Positions 10,443 through 20,748 of a DNA stretch of 64,000 nt are shown here, piece by piece. The notes beneath the pieces are model-generated. The model was not told the origin of the DNA and did no database searches. It saw nothing but the letters and a program-made list of their open reading frames with translations. The position numbers were made by a program, and so were the translations under genes. Source of the stretch: Schistocerca nitens (lineage: Eukaryota > Arthropoda > Insecta > Orthoptera > Acrididae); assembly GCF_023898315.1 (NCBI RefSeq), contig NC_064622.1, positions 274,589,503 to 274,653,502 of the forward strand. Direction: 5' to 3'. The first letter of the stretch is position 1; every line of letters begins with the position of its first letter.

Positions 10443-11521
10443 TTACAGGAAATGTTCAAAATGTCCTCCGTTAGCGAGGATACATGCATCCACCCTCTGT
10501 CGCATGGAATCCCTGATGCGCTGATGCAGCCCTGGAGAATGGCGTATTGTATCACAGCCGTCCACAATACGAGCACGAAGAGTCTCTACATTTGGTAACG
10601 GGGTTTGCGTAGACAAGAGCTTTCAAATGCCCCCATAAATGAAAGCCAAGAGGGTTGAGGTCAGGAGAGCGTGGAGGCCATGGAATTGGTCCGCCTCTAC
10701 CAATCCATCTGTCACCGAATCTGTTGTTGAGAAGCGTACGAACACTTTGACTGAAATGTGCAGGAGCTCCATCGTTCATGAACCACATGTTGTGTCATAC
10801 TTGTGAAGACACATGTTCTAGCAGCACAGGTAGAGTATCCCGTATGAAATCATGACAACATGCTCCACTGAGAGTAGGTGGAAGAACATGGGGCCCAATC
10901 AAGACATCACCAACAACACCTGCCCAAACGTTCACAGAAAATCTGTGTTTATGACGTGATTGCACAATTGCGTGCGGATTCTCGTCAGTCCATACTTGTT
11001 GATTGTGAAAATTTACAATTTGATCACGTTGGAATGAAGCCTCATCTGTAAAGAGAACATTTGCACTGAAATGAGGATTGACACATTGTTGGATGAACCA
11101 TTCGTAGAAGTGTACCAGTGGAGGCCAATCAGCTGCTGATAGTGCCTGCACACGCTGTACATGGTACGGAAACAACTGGTTCTCCCGTAGCACTCTCCAT
11201 ACAGTGACGTGGTCGACGTAACCTTGTACAGCAGCAACTTCTCTGACGCTGACATTAGGGTTTAGGGTTATCGTCAACTGCACGAAGAATTGCCTCGTCC
11301 ATTGCAGGTGTCCTCGTCGTTCTAGGTCTTCCCCAGTCGCGAGTCATAGGCTGGAATGTTCCGTGCTCCCTAAGACGCCGATCAATTGCTTCGAACGTCT
11401 TCCTGTCGGGACACCTTCGTTCTGGAAATCTGTCTCGATACAAACGTACCGCGCCACGGCTATTGCCCCGTGCTAATCCATACATCAAATGGGCATCTGC
11501 CAACTCCGCATTTGTAAACAT
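10443..11521 (-). pseudogene. DD41D transposase, copy 1, inactivated
   Basis: The frame starts at ATG 11521-11519 (MFTNAELADAHLMYG) with an HTH region, then the catalytic domain: LFTDEASFQRDQI (first Asp), MWFMNDGAPAHF (second Asp) and SPDLNPLGFHLWGH. Forty-one residues separate the second acid from the expected third; here that position is Gly, while the copy at 55477-56412 has Asp. Four lesions are visible: a 7-bp tandem duplication (11256-11269) that shifts the frame, a CGA-to-TGA type stop at 10795-10797, the Asp-to-Gly change, and an indel near 10590 before the C-terminal segment ending GGHFEHFL. An intact gene would encode about 345 residues. Confidence 0.88.
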
Positions 11522-11707
11522 TGCACTGACTGCAAAAGCACGTTCGTGATGAACACTAACCTGTTGATGCTACGTACTGATGTGCTTGATGCTAGTACTG
11601 TAGAGCAATGAGTCGCATGTCAAGACAAGCACCGAGGTCAACATTACCTTCCTTCAATTGGGCCAACTGACGGTAAATCGAGGAAGTTCAGTACATACTG
11701 ACGATAC

Positions 11708-11829
11708 TAAAATGAGCTCTAACATGGAAATTAAGCGTTTCCGGACACATGTCCACATAACATCTTTTCTTTATTTGTGTGCGAGGAATGTTTCCTGAAA
11801 GTTTGGCCGTACCTTTTTGTAACACCCTG
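11708..11829 (-). repeat. Right terminal inverted repeat of the DD41D transposon
   Basis: Reverse complement of 5907-6028 over 122 bp, followed by the TA target duplication at 11830-11831. Confidence 0.88.
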
Positions 11830-11831
11830 TA

Positions 11832-12288
11832 TGTACAGTGGAAACTATACTATACATTAACAGTATTCCTGTGGCAAAAGAAAATAACTGGCGCTATTAA
11901 AGGAATAGTGAATGTACGACTGCATCATATAGGCCACCCTTCTAAGTGATTTACGACATTGATTGATTACTATCATATGCTAAAAAAATGTCTTATCTCA
12001 AAAGTTTGGTGAGTATCACGAAGACATAATATACACCGACATGACCCTACATATGGCGGCAGTCTAGATTTCGTTATAGATTGAATAAATCTTAGTAGTT
12101 TTAATTTCACTTCGATGAAGATGTTAATGAGCTACCTTTACCAGATGCGTAGAAAAATATGAGAGTTTCATGTCAAACACCAAACGCTTACAGAGAAGTG
12201 TTTGTGAGTTTTGAAGATTTTTTATTTGGTTTAGACCAACAATTATACAACATTAAAATAATTTATTGGCATAGATTAATAGTTACAT
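11832..12288. other. Unassigned intergenic DNA
   Basis: AT-rich spacer between two DNA transposons. No coding potential, RNA or repeat that I can name. Confidence 0.45.
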
Positions 12289-13594
12289 TTAACCCTCAAT
12301 GTCCCAGGTGTGGTCTCTCTAGCCTGTAGCGTTTATTGTTACTCTGTTGCTAATGCATAATGGTGGTGTAGGAGATTACAGCGTTGGGTAGTTGCTCTTT
12401 CCCGAAGTTCCCGTGGTTTCCTTTGTTAGTAGCAGCTTGAAAATCACGTGGAACTATATTATTACTGCTTTTTTCGTGCTAGCAGTCTCTGAGACCGCAA
12501 CTTGGACTTCGCGTTATGGATTCAGTAGCAGTTCTACGTCTATTGTTCATGTTTAACGGACCCTGAGTTTGGGGATATTGCTTTAAAATGATTTGAGGGC
12601 AGTTTAGGAAGTTATGTTGGATCAGATAGTGACAACGAAATTGAAAGTGAACATAATACGATATAGGGACAGTGCGAAAGTGAAGACGAATTTACTTTGC
12701 CACCTGTGGATTCCTTGAATGAAACAAGTGATCAAAGTGAAGAAGACAAAAGCCTGCAGACTGAATATTTAGCTAGAGGTTCTGCTGCAAATACGTTAGA
12801 TCGAAACAAATATCCCTGCCTGTCGAAGCCTCTTCCAGTGAAGGCCAATGGCGTTATTTTTCCACATGTTGGATGTAAGTGGGATGAATGCTTTTGTCCT
12901 TCCAGATCCTACAAAGATAATACTCAAACTCGTTGGTGGCACCATAGATAAAAATCTAGTTAACAAATACCATATACCGCATGAATGAACTTTGTGCATT
13001 CTTTGCCATGTTTTAGGTGTAGCAGAATCAAGAATAGGAGTCGTTGTAGAACGGTTGGAAAAACGCAGAACATGCTCCACCTGTGACCCAAAAAAGAAGG
13101 GAAAGACGACTTACATTAACCATTGTTGCAAGAAGCCAATCTGGCGCTCTACAAATATTTCCAGCAGTCGCAAAGAAAGCTTCTGAGAAGGAAACTAAAC
13201 ACTTAAAAAGTACTAGTGTAATTTTAATTTTTTGAATGTTTTCTGGGTGTTTTTAGGTTTTTATTATTAGATGTATAATAAACAATAAAAATGTAGCAAA
13301 AATTAATATTTAGAGTGCAAGGTATTTGAGCTTTTATAGCATTAATATTATCAGGTAATATTATGTTCATTTTGCATGGTTTTCTGTTTAAATGAATTTT
13401 TTTCGTAAAAATAAACTTTAAAATTTATTTGAATATATATTTTTGTGTGGTATGAACGTAACCATTTACGTAAAATCTGAACTGTTCCACTGAAATCGCG
13501 GGAAGCAATTTATATGGCTATTTAAATCTTGACCTCTCAAACCCCACCTGAGACTGTGTGTGACCAAAAACTGACCTGGGAAGCTGAAGATTAA
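12289..13594 (+). mobile_element. Non-autonomous piggyBac-like element
   Basis: TTAA stands at both ends (12289-12292 and 13591-13594), the piggyBac target site. The termini are a degraded inverted pair: left TTAACCCTCAATGTCCCAGG, right (reverse complement) TTAATCTTCAGCTTCCCAGG. Inside are two separated remains of a transposase, its acidic N-terminus and its Cys-rich C-terminus, with the catalytic middle deleted. The element could only have moved with transposase from another copy. Confidence 0.7.
12570..13190 (+). pseudogene. piggyBac transposase remnant (N-terminus plus C-terminal zinc-finger)
   Basis: From about 12600 the plus strand encodes a Ser/Asp/Glu-rich stretch (SDSDNEIESEH, then SEDEFTLPPVDSLN), broken by one stop near 12665, as in piggyBac N-termini. 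The frame at 12697-12951 then leaves recognisable sequence. At 13060-13150 the motif CSTCDPKKKGKTTYINHCCKKPIW matches the Cys-rich C-terminal finger of piggyBac transposases, with one Cys apparently replaced by Asn (TYINHC). The DDD catalytic core of some 350 residues is missing. Non-functional. Confidence 0.65.
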
Positions 13595-13686
13595 AATGTG
13601 TGTACAAATACATTTAAAGTTATCGCCAACATACCAATAGCATGTGGCATGGTCTGATCCATTTATTTTGCGAGAAAAGCTTCAGT

Positions 13687-13888
13687 TCAAAATGGTTCAA
13701 ATGGCTCTGAGCACTATGCGACTTAACTTCTGGGGTCATCAGTCGCCTAGATCTTAGAACTAATTAAACCTAACTAACCTAAGAACATCACACACATCCA
13801 TGCCCGAGGCAGGATTCGAACCTGCGACCGTAGCAGTCGCTCGGCTCCAGACTGTAGCGCCTAGAACCGCATGGCCACTCCGGCTGGC
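13687..13888 (-). mobile_element. tRNA-derived SINE, copy 2 (reverse orientation)
   Basis: Same family as 4465-4649. On the minus strand it starts GCCAGCCGGAGTGGCCATGC (tRNA-like A-box region), carries the B box GGTTCGAATCC near 13820 and ends GCCATTTGAACCATTTTGAA. A 12-bp target-site duplication, AAAAGCTTCAGT, lies at 13675-13686 and 13889-13900. Confidence 0.9.
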
Positions 13889-13974
13889 AAAAGCTTCAGT
13901 ACCGTAATATATTTCTCAGTAGTTAAATACTCGGTGATGATCAATTTGATCATGTACATTACAACATATGTTGA

Positions 13975-14303
13975 AAAAAAAAAAGCACTCCGTCTGCAGG
14001 CCACAAGTGGCCCATCGGGACCATCCTACCGCCGTGTCATCCTCAGTGAGGATGCGGATAGGAGGGGCGTGTGGTCAGCACACCGCTCTCCCGGTCGTTA
14101 TGATAGTTTTCTTTGACTGGAGCCGCCACTATTCGGTCGAGTAGCTCCTCAATTGGCATCACGAGGCTGAGTGCACCCCGAAAAATGGCAACAGCGCATG
14201 GCGGCTGGATGGTCACCCATCCGAGCGCCGGCCACGCCCGACAGTGCTTAACTTCGGTGATCTCACGGGACCTGGTGTATCCACTGCAGCAAGGCCGTTG
14301 CTC
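13975..14303 (-). mobile_element. 5S rRNA-derived SINE
   Basis: The head of this 329-bp minus-strand element is derived from 5S rRNA: reading from about 14290 it contains GATCACCGAAGTTAAGCA and, about 30 bases on, CTCGGATGGGTGACCATCC, two hallmark 5S segments with internal pol III control signals (14205-14265). An unrelated body follows (14180 down to 13985), ending in a T-rich tail in element orientation (13975-13980 region). A 14-bp target-site duplication, ACAACATATGTTGA, flanks it at 13961-13974 and 14304-14317. 5S-type SINEs are known in insects and fish; this is not a functional 5S gene because the 3' half is absent. Confidence 0.88.
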
Positions 14304-14317
14304 ACAACATATGTTGA

Positions 14318-14739
14318 CCAATATTTAAATTTTAGCGCACTTCTGCAGCAGAGTCACACACATGCATTATAAGAATAGCAGTCACACACTTTCTTTCTGT
14401 AAGACGAAAGTTCTTAAGCACAACTGAAATGTAACTAGCACATTATTGTTCCCTTTATAAGCAGTCAGCAGTTTTATCATACTCACTAATTTGTTTAGTG
14501 CACATGGATATTTGATGGATCAAAATGAGGAAGTATACACAACTTTTATAGACACTAGTATGCAATCTTATACTAACAGGTGGCACAGTTAAAAGTAACG
14601 AGCCTCCCCTTTGAAAGCGAAAGAAAAATTTCGACTACTGGAATGGATTAAACAGTTACAACAATGGACAGTTTTATGCAATAATAGGTTGTTTGCATTC
14701 TTCTGTCAGCATTTCAGTTTATTTCATGAGTGAAGTTAG
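14318..14739. other. Unassigned intergenic DNA
   Basis: About 420 bp without recognisable coding, RNA or repeat content. Confidence 0.45.
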
Positions 14740-15790
14740 AAGATTCTCTTTGCGGTCTGCAAAAATGACTTCCTTGATAGAAGAAATAATTGAAACTGTT
14801 GGGGCATATGTGAAAACAGGTTCGATTAAGGAAACTCGAGGAACTTTCGGGGTATAAGCATCCGGACAGAGGGCTACCAGCAAAGAGAGCAATACAGAGT
14901 CTATAAAAACTCGGGCACCTATGAATCTGTGCAAAATGTAAAAGGCAAAATTCCTTCGGTCCGCATACCCGACCTTATTGCAGACATTCACTGAAGGATT
15001 ATTCAGAGCCCAAAGAAACCTATGTGTAAACTGGACCAAGAGGTGCATGTGAGCAGAAGAGTTGGCAGCGGATATTGAAAAGTCTTAATTTGAATCCATA
15101 TTGTGTGGCGGTTGGGCAGTAATTACGGGAGGATGACATTCAGAAACGTGTAGATTACTGCACATGGCTTTTGAATTATAGCAACGATGGATTTCGACCC
15201 TTCCATTACATCATGAGGGATGAAGCATGATTTTATCTTTCCAGTGATGTGAATTCACAGAATACGAGATACTGAGTAACAGAGAACTATAACATAGTGT
15301 GTCAGTAACCACCTCATGATGAAGAAATCGGCTTTTGGTGCGGTATAACAGAAACGCGCACCACTGAACCGAAATTTGTTTTTTACTCTACCTTCAACAT
15401 GGTTGCATGTATGGAACTTTTTGATACATTTAGTGCTCGGCTCATTGAGTATGAAAGACAAATTGCTTCTTCCAGCAAGATGGGGCAACATGCCACACGT
15501 GCTAGATACCTCTGGAACAAGTCCATGCTGTCTTCACTGAGGAGAGAACTGTCAGCAAACGTCCACCATGATCGCAGGGTCTAACGACATGCGATTTTTT
15601 TATGTGGGGACATTTGAAGAACAAAGTCTATGAAACAAATCCATATCCAATACAGGAACTGAAAGACAACACCACCAGTGAAGTTGCCACCATAGATATA
15701 TGAATTTTAAGCCAGGTGTACTTGAATATGCTTAGACGTGCACAGCTGTGTATTGGTGTTACAGGCGGGTCACTTTCAACATTTTTATAA
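14740..15790 (+). pseudogene. mariner-like transposase relic
   Basis: Translating all three plus frames recovers a decayed transposase in order: an HTH region (about 14790-15060, with TGSIKETRGTF), RVDYCTWLLNYSNDGF (about 15150-15195), FHYIMRDEA (first Asp, about 15200-15230), an FFQQDGATCHT sequence (second Asp, about 15465-15500) and GHFQHFY near 15770. Many stops and shifts separate the pieces. Its protein differs from the other six transposases in this window, so it is a separate lineage. Dead. Confidence 0.7.
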
Positions 15791-15894
15791 ATGTTTTTTT
15801 CATTGTAAATAAATGGTAAGTCCTTTTCAGCCTTTCGTTTATGTAATTTCACTGTATTTCCTTCATACTTACTCGGGCTACTTTCACCAGGGCC

Positions 15895-15962
15895 GCATCT
15901 CCGGCGGTAATTCGTTTGAATACCGCCCTTCGATTGTGCTATTACGGCACTAATCGAAGTGA
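15895..15962. repeat. Two short imperfect palindromes
   Basis: GGCGGTAATTCGTTTGAATACCGCC-type hairpin sequence at about 15903-15928, followed at once by a second palindrome with arms CGATTGTGC and GCACTAATCG (about 15932-15957). They sit between the mariner relic and the minisatellite. They may be a transposon end or the 5' end of the next LINE; I cannot decide. Confidence 0.4.
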
Positions 15963-15965
15963 TAG

Positions 15966-16345
15966 GTGTTTCAGGTGCCCGCCAGCTCATCAACGTGCAG
16001 CAGTCCAGCCAGCATCGGTCCTAGCCAGCAGCCAGCAGCAGTCCCCGCCGGCAGCCAGCAGCGGTTCCTGCCAGCGTCCATCAGCGGTTCCTGCCAGCAG
16101 CCAGCAGCGGTTTCTGCCAGCAGCCTGCAGCCAGCGTCCAGCAGCGGTCCCAGCCAGTGTCCAGCAGCCAGCAGTGGTTCCTGCCAGCAGCCAGCAGCCA
16201 GCAGCCTGCAGCCAGCGTCCAGCGGCCAGCAGCGGTTCCTGCCAGCAGCCAGCGTCCAGCAGCGGTTCCTGCCAGCAGCAGTCCCTCCCAGCAGCCAGCG
16301 TCCAGCTGCGGTCCCAGCCAGCATCCAGCAGCAGCAGCAGCAATA
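15966..16345 (+). repeat. GC-rich minisatellite (CAGC/GCGGTTCCTGCCAG units)
   Basis: About 380 bp of irregular tandem units built from CCAGCAGCCAGCAGCGGTTC and CTGCCAGCAG, roughly 20-35 bp each with many variants. All six frames are open or nearly so, giving repetitive Ser/Gln/Ala-rich pseudo-proteins that are artefacts of the repeat. It directly precedes the GC-rich LINE and may be part of that element's 5' untranslated region; LINE promoters are often made of tandem 5' units. Confidence 0.75.
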
Positions 16346-16476
16346 GCGTCGCCTCCCCCGCCAGCAACAGCAGAGTGGGGCTTCGGCCCCAGTCTCCTTA
16401 ATAGTTTCTCGGTCCCTTCTACTCTGTGTTTCTCGTCGCCTTCTTTGTCCTGTCCTGTGCTTTTCCCCTTCTCGTA

Positions 16477-17929
16477 ATGTCGACCCCCACCACCGCCACT
16501 ACTGCCACCACCACTGCCATCATTTACACGTCCCCCTCCGCCGCCGCCACCACTATCACGTGGTGTGCCGCATCACTCCCCCCTCAGTCCATCCCCCCAC
16601 TCCTCACTCTCCCATCTCCCTCACTATTTGTCGCCCCATCCCCGGTTCCTCCCTCCCGCGCCTCCTCTGATCCCTTCCCTCCACTCCCTCCCTTTGCTCC
16701 TTCCGTTTCTGCAGCCCCCGCTAGGGTGGTCGCCCAGAGGGCTACGGCCCACACTCAACTCTCCCCCTCACCTTCATCATCATCGTCTTCACCGTCGCCC
16801 TCGCCATCGCCCTCACCATCTCCGGCACCGACTCCAGCCCCGGGACCCGCCACTCCCTGCCACATTCCAGTCACTCCCATCCCCCAAACCTCCTCCACTG
16901 CCGTCAAGCGCCCCAGTGGCACCCCTGCCCCCTCCTCCTCCTCCTCCTCCACCACCCCCTCCTCCTACTGCTACCTCCTCTCCCATCCTGATCCCTCCCT
17001 TCTTGAGGCCCGGAACCTCACCCTCTTCCTTCGCCAGCATTTTCCTGTTGCCCCCATCTCCCTCCTCACTCCTCACCGTGATTCGGTGCTCATCTCCTCC
17101 CCCAGCCCTACCCTCCACACAGATCTCCTTTCCTGCATCCCTGTCACCCACTTTGGCCCTCATGCCTCCCTCACTCCTGCCCCTTCCCCACCTCCCTCCC
17201 ACCAACCCCAACCTCCGCATCGCCTGCCGACCCTCACCGCCATGATCACTCGGCTTAGTCCGACGATCACGGAGGAGGAGTTGTTGGCGGAGCTTCAGGC
17301 ACACCCCCATCTGGAGGTGCGTGCGGTTCGCCACATCCACAACTCTGCTGGCCCCACCCGCCTTATGCGGGTCTTTTCTGAGCACGCCCCCTCCATAGAC
17401 CGTCTCCTGAAGGACGGTGCCCTCGTTTTTAACCAATGTTATAAAGTTGACCCCTCCTGTTCCCCTCCTCAATCCCTCCGCTGTCAAAGGTGCTTGCGTA
17501 TAATGCACACCCGACATCTGAGTGCCGCGAGGCCCCCACCTGCCCGCACTGTAGGCAAGCCCAATTTTTACGGCAGTGCCCCAATCTCCATTCCCCCCCC
17601 CCTCCTGTAATACCTGTAACCTCCCTCATCCTACATACTCCCAGAAATGTAAGGCCCGACCCCCTCCTACCACTCCTGAACTCACCGTTCCTGTCCACCC
17701 TCTGGACGCCCCCACCCCTCCCGGCAATTCCCTTCGCCCACCCCCTACTGCTGAGGACATCATCAGATTCCTCACCATCGTCCTTCAGAATGTTCATCCT
17801 TTTCAGCGCCCGCACACCATCCAACAGATATCCCTCGCCGCCCGTTCTGTTTTCCAACTACAAATGTACGCCACATACTCCAACAACCAGGCCCATTTCA
17901 CCTTCTCCTGCCTTGACACCCTTGTTTAA
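16477..17929 (+). pseudogene. LINE ORF1 (gag-like, CCHC zinc knuckles), two frameshifts
   Basis: From the ATG at 16477 comes a long Pro/Ser/Thr-rich region (to about 17220), then a globular part like the PRE_C2HC region of Jockey gag (TRLSPTITEEELLAELQAHP ... VDPSCSPPQSLRCQRCL), then three knuckles: RCQRC with a distal His/Cys, TCPHC and CNTCNLPHPTYSQKC. The reading frame changes near 17497 (one T missing in the CGTATAATGC region) and again in a C-run near 17585-17600. The frame then runs to a TAA at 17927-17929, nine bases before ORF2. It would package element RNA and reach telomere or nuclear targets in related elements; this copy is broken. Confidence 0.75.
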
Positions 17930-17938
17930 ATCCCTGTC

Positions 17939-20748
17939 ATGGCGCGACAGCACCGTATCCTATTCAACAACATCCGCTTCCTTCCCGCCAACAAGAACCT
18001 CTTCCTGAACACCCTTGCCACCCACCGCGTGGATGCCTTCCTCCTCAATGAAACCTTCCTCCATCCCCACCAAACCGTCCACACTTCGCCCCACCTCCTC
18101 CACCGCTCCGATAATCCCCTCCCAATTGCGCGTGGCGGAGTTGCCATTGGTCACCAACGCCAGGTCCCCGTTCGGCTCCAACCTCTCTTTCCCGACCCCA
18201 ACGAACACCTGATCCTTAGTCTCTTCTTCCCCGGCCTTACCTGCGCCACCATCTATGTCTGCCCTAACGCCCCTATTCCCTTCGACTTCCTCTCCCACAT
18301 TGACCATACCTTCTCCTCCTACATGATCGCCGCCGACCTCAACATCCATAGTTGTTCCGCCGCCCAGTTACAGCGGTGGCATCGGTTCCTCTCCTCCCTT
18401 CAAGGCGACCTCATCCCCATCCCCCAGCACACCCGTCCCGAATCCAACTCCACTCCCGATGTTATCCTTTCCTCCACCAACCTCGTTGGCCGCATAACGG
18501 TGGATGTCCTGGAGCCTATTGGTAGTGACAATCTCCCTGTCCTCCTCACCGTTTCAGACGGTTGTCGCCCCCGCCCTGACCCTCGTAATGACCCTCCCCC
18601 TAAGTACGTCCATGACTATTCCCGTGCCAACTGGAATGCCTACCGGGATACCCTTTCCATCCAGGTCGATAGCCACCCCTTCACCTACCACCAGCCTGAC
18701 AATGTAACCCATGCCGCCTCCTTTCTCCAGCAGACCTTGTCTGAGGCCGTGGAGGCCCATGTCCCTACTGTCGCCGTCCATCCCCACCGTCCTATCTTAC
18801 CCCCACAGGCCGTCCTCCTCCGTGAATCCCGCCATCTCTACCGTGCCTTCCTCCGCACGTGTGACCCGGACACACTACGATGCCACCAGCAACTCCAACA
18901 ACACATTCGTAATTAGCTCGCGGCGAAGAAACACCGGGACTGGTGACAGACATGCACCCGTTTAAATGCTACCCTACCTATCAACTCGTCCAAGTTCTGG
19001 TCAGCCTTCCGTCGCCTTACCGGAACTAAACCCTCCCCCTACTATCCTCTTCTCCATGATGATCACCCCTTCCCTGACTCCCTTAGTAAGGCCAATCACT
19101 TTGCCTCCTACCTCTCCGATGTATTTTCCATCCCCGATGATCCCCAGTTCGATTACTCCCTCTTCCCGGATGTCCGCGATCGAACTGACACCTCTATCCC
19201 TCCCCTCGCACCTGGTTTCCAGTACTTGGACAACATTGCACACACGGAACTCAATGCCCCCATCACTACACAGGATCTCATTGCTACACTCCGCACAAAA
19301 CGCAACACCGCTCCTGGTCACGATCGTGTCACCTACCGTCACCTTCGTGAAGCTCCTGTCTCTTACCTCTCCACCCTGGCCAGGCTCTACAATGTAGTCC
19401 TGTCCACCGGTTACTACCCCGACCTGTGGAAAACCTCCCATATCCTGATGTTCCTTAAACCTGGCAAACCGCCATCCACCATCTCCTCCTACCGTACCAT
19501 CAGCCTTACCTCGGTCTTCAGCAAGGTCCTGGAATCCATCCTCACCCGCCACATCCACCAGCATCTCCGCCAGCACCGCCTCCTTCCCGTTACCCAGTGT
19601 GGCTTTCGGCCGTCCTTCTCTTCCGACGATCTTCTCCTTCACCTCACTCATCTCCTTTCCGACCAGCTTAATTCCTGTCGCTCCGCAATCTTCCTCTCCC
19701 TGGACCTCGAACGAGCTTATGACCACGTATGGCATTCCGGTCTCCTCTTCACGCTCCAAACCTTCGCCCTTCCCATTACCTACGTCCGTCTGATCGGCTC
19801 CTTTCTCTCTCACCGTCCTTCCTACGTCACCATCCATAACACCAACTCCTACACATTCTTCCCCTCCGCCGGTGTGCCCCAAGGCTCCGTCCTCTCCCCC
19901 CTTCTGTACCTTTTGTATACGGCGGACATGTCGCCCCCGTCAACCCCCGTCCACCTTCTCCAGTTTGCCGATGACACCGCCTTCCTTGCCCTTGCCCCCA
20001 CCCTGCAGCGCTCCCAACACCTTCTCAAATCCCATCTTGACCGGTTCACCGCTTGGTGCAACCAGTGGTTGCTCAAGGTCAATCCCTCTGAAACCCAGGC
20101 AATCATTGTAAGCAAAACCACCCCTTCCTTCCGCCTCCTTGATTTCTATCTCACCATCTATGGCCGTCCTATCACCCTCACTCCCACCCTTAAGTACTTT
20201 GGCGTCACCCTCGACCGTCGCCTCTCCTGGACTCCCCATCTCAGGACAATCCAAGCCAAGGCACACTCCCAGCTCCATCTCCTCAAGCTCCTTTCCGGCC
20301 GTACGTGGGGTCTGGACCCCTCCACCATCCTCCACACCTATAAATCCCTTATCCGCCCTATCCTTTGTTACGCTCATCCGGCCTGGATCTCCGCCCCCCT
20401 ACCTTTTATAAATCCCTACAAATCCTTGAACGCCATGCTCTCCGCCTCGCCTATCGCATCCGCCTCCCCTCCCCCATGTGGATCCTGTATGACCTCATCC
20501 TCTTACCCCACCTCCTCCTTTTCCTTGAAAGGATACGGATCCAATACACGTCCCGCAAACTCGATCCTCCTCACCCGCTTGTCTCACCCATCCTCTCCCA
20601 CCCCCGCCCACTGCCGCGCCTGTATTCCCACATCCCACCCGGTCTCCATCTTTCCACCCTCCTTACCCTCTCCCAAGGTGGCTTCCGCCAGCTCCCCCTC
20701 CCTGATGATGTCCTCCTCCCCTCCATCTACCCCTCCTATCAACTTTGA
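17939..20748 (+). pseudogene. LINE ORF2 (endonuclease-reverse transcriptase), two stops and one frameshift
   Basis: Start MARQHRILFNNIRFL at 17939. The endonuclease has LNETFLHP, AADLNIHS and, at the usual SDH site, GSDNLPVLLTV (about 18525-18550): the catalytic His reads Asn. In-frame stops are TAG 18914-18916 and TGA 18944-18946. The frame then continues as the reverse transcriptase: SLDLERAYDHVW, GVPQGSVLSPLLYLLYTADM and LLQFADDTAFLAL (FADD, about 19960-19990). A C-run near 20392-20398 shifts the frame into LRPPTFYKSLQILERHALRL, which ends at 20748. No RNase H. Related to Jockey-clade pol; inactive. Confidence 0.8.

Larger units (their letters stand above)
5907..11829 (-). mobile_element. 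DD41D Tc1/mariner-like transposon, copy 1, split by a LINE
   Basis: Both ends carry the same 122-bp inverted repeat (5907-6028 and 11708-11829), starting CAGGGTGTTACAAAAAGGTA, with TA at 5905-5906 and 11830-11831. The transposase gene runs on the minus strand at 10443-11521. Between the left TIR and the gene's 3' end, 6101-10436 is an inserted LINE flanked by duplicated ACTTTGT. Without the LINE the transposon would be about 1.6 kb. A second, rearranged copy is at 55477-56640. The transposase lesions and the LINE together make this copy immobile. Confidence 0.88.

Noticed and set aside
11251-11272. Interstitial telomeric repeat (TTTAGGG type)
   Set aside because: Only two units, explained by a 7-bp duplication inside the transposase gene; insect telomere units are usually TTAGG.
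14184-14303. Functional 5S rRNA gene
   Set aside because: Only parts of 5S are present, fused to an unrelated body and flanked by a target-site duplication: a SINE.
15966-16401. Overlapping Gln/Ser/Ala-rich and Trp/Leu/Ala-rich frames on both strands
   Set aside because: Artefacts of the GC-rich minisatellite, which lacks stop codons in most frames; no homology or start context.
19001-19882. 293-codon open frame on the minus strand
   Set aside because: Shadow of the C-rich LINE reverse-transcriptase gene on the plus strand; its composition is the complement of the coding frame.
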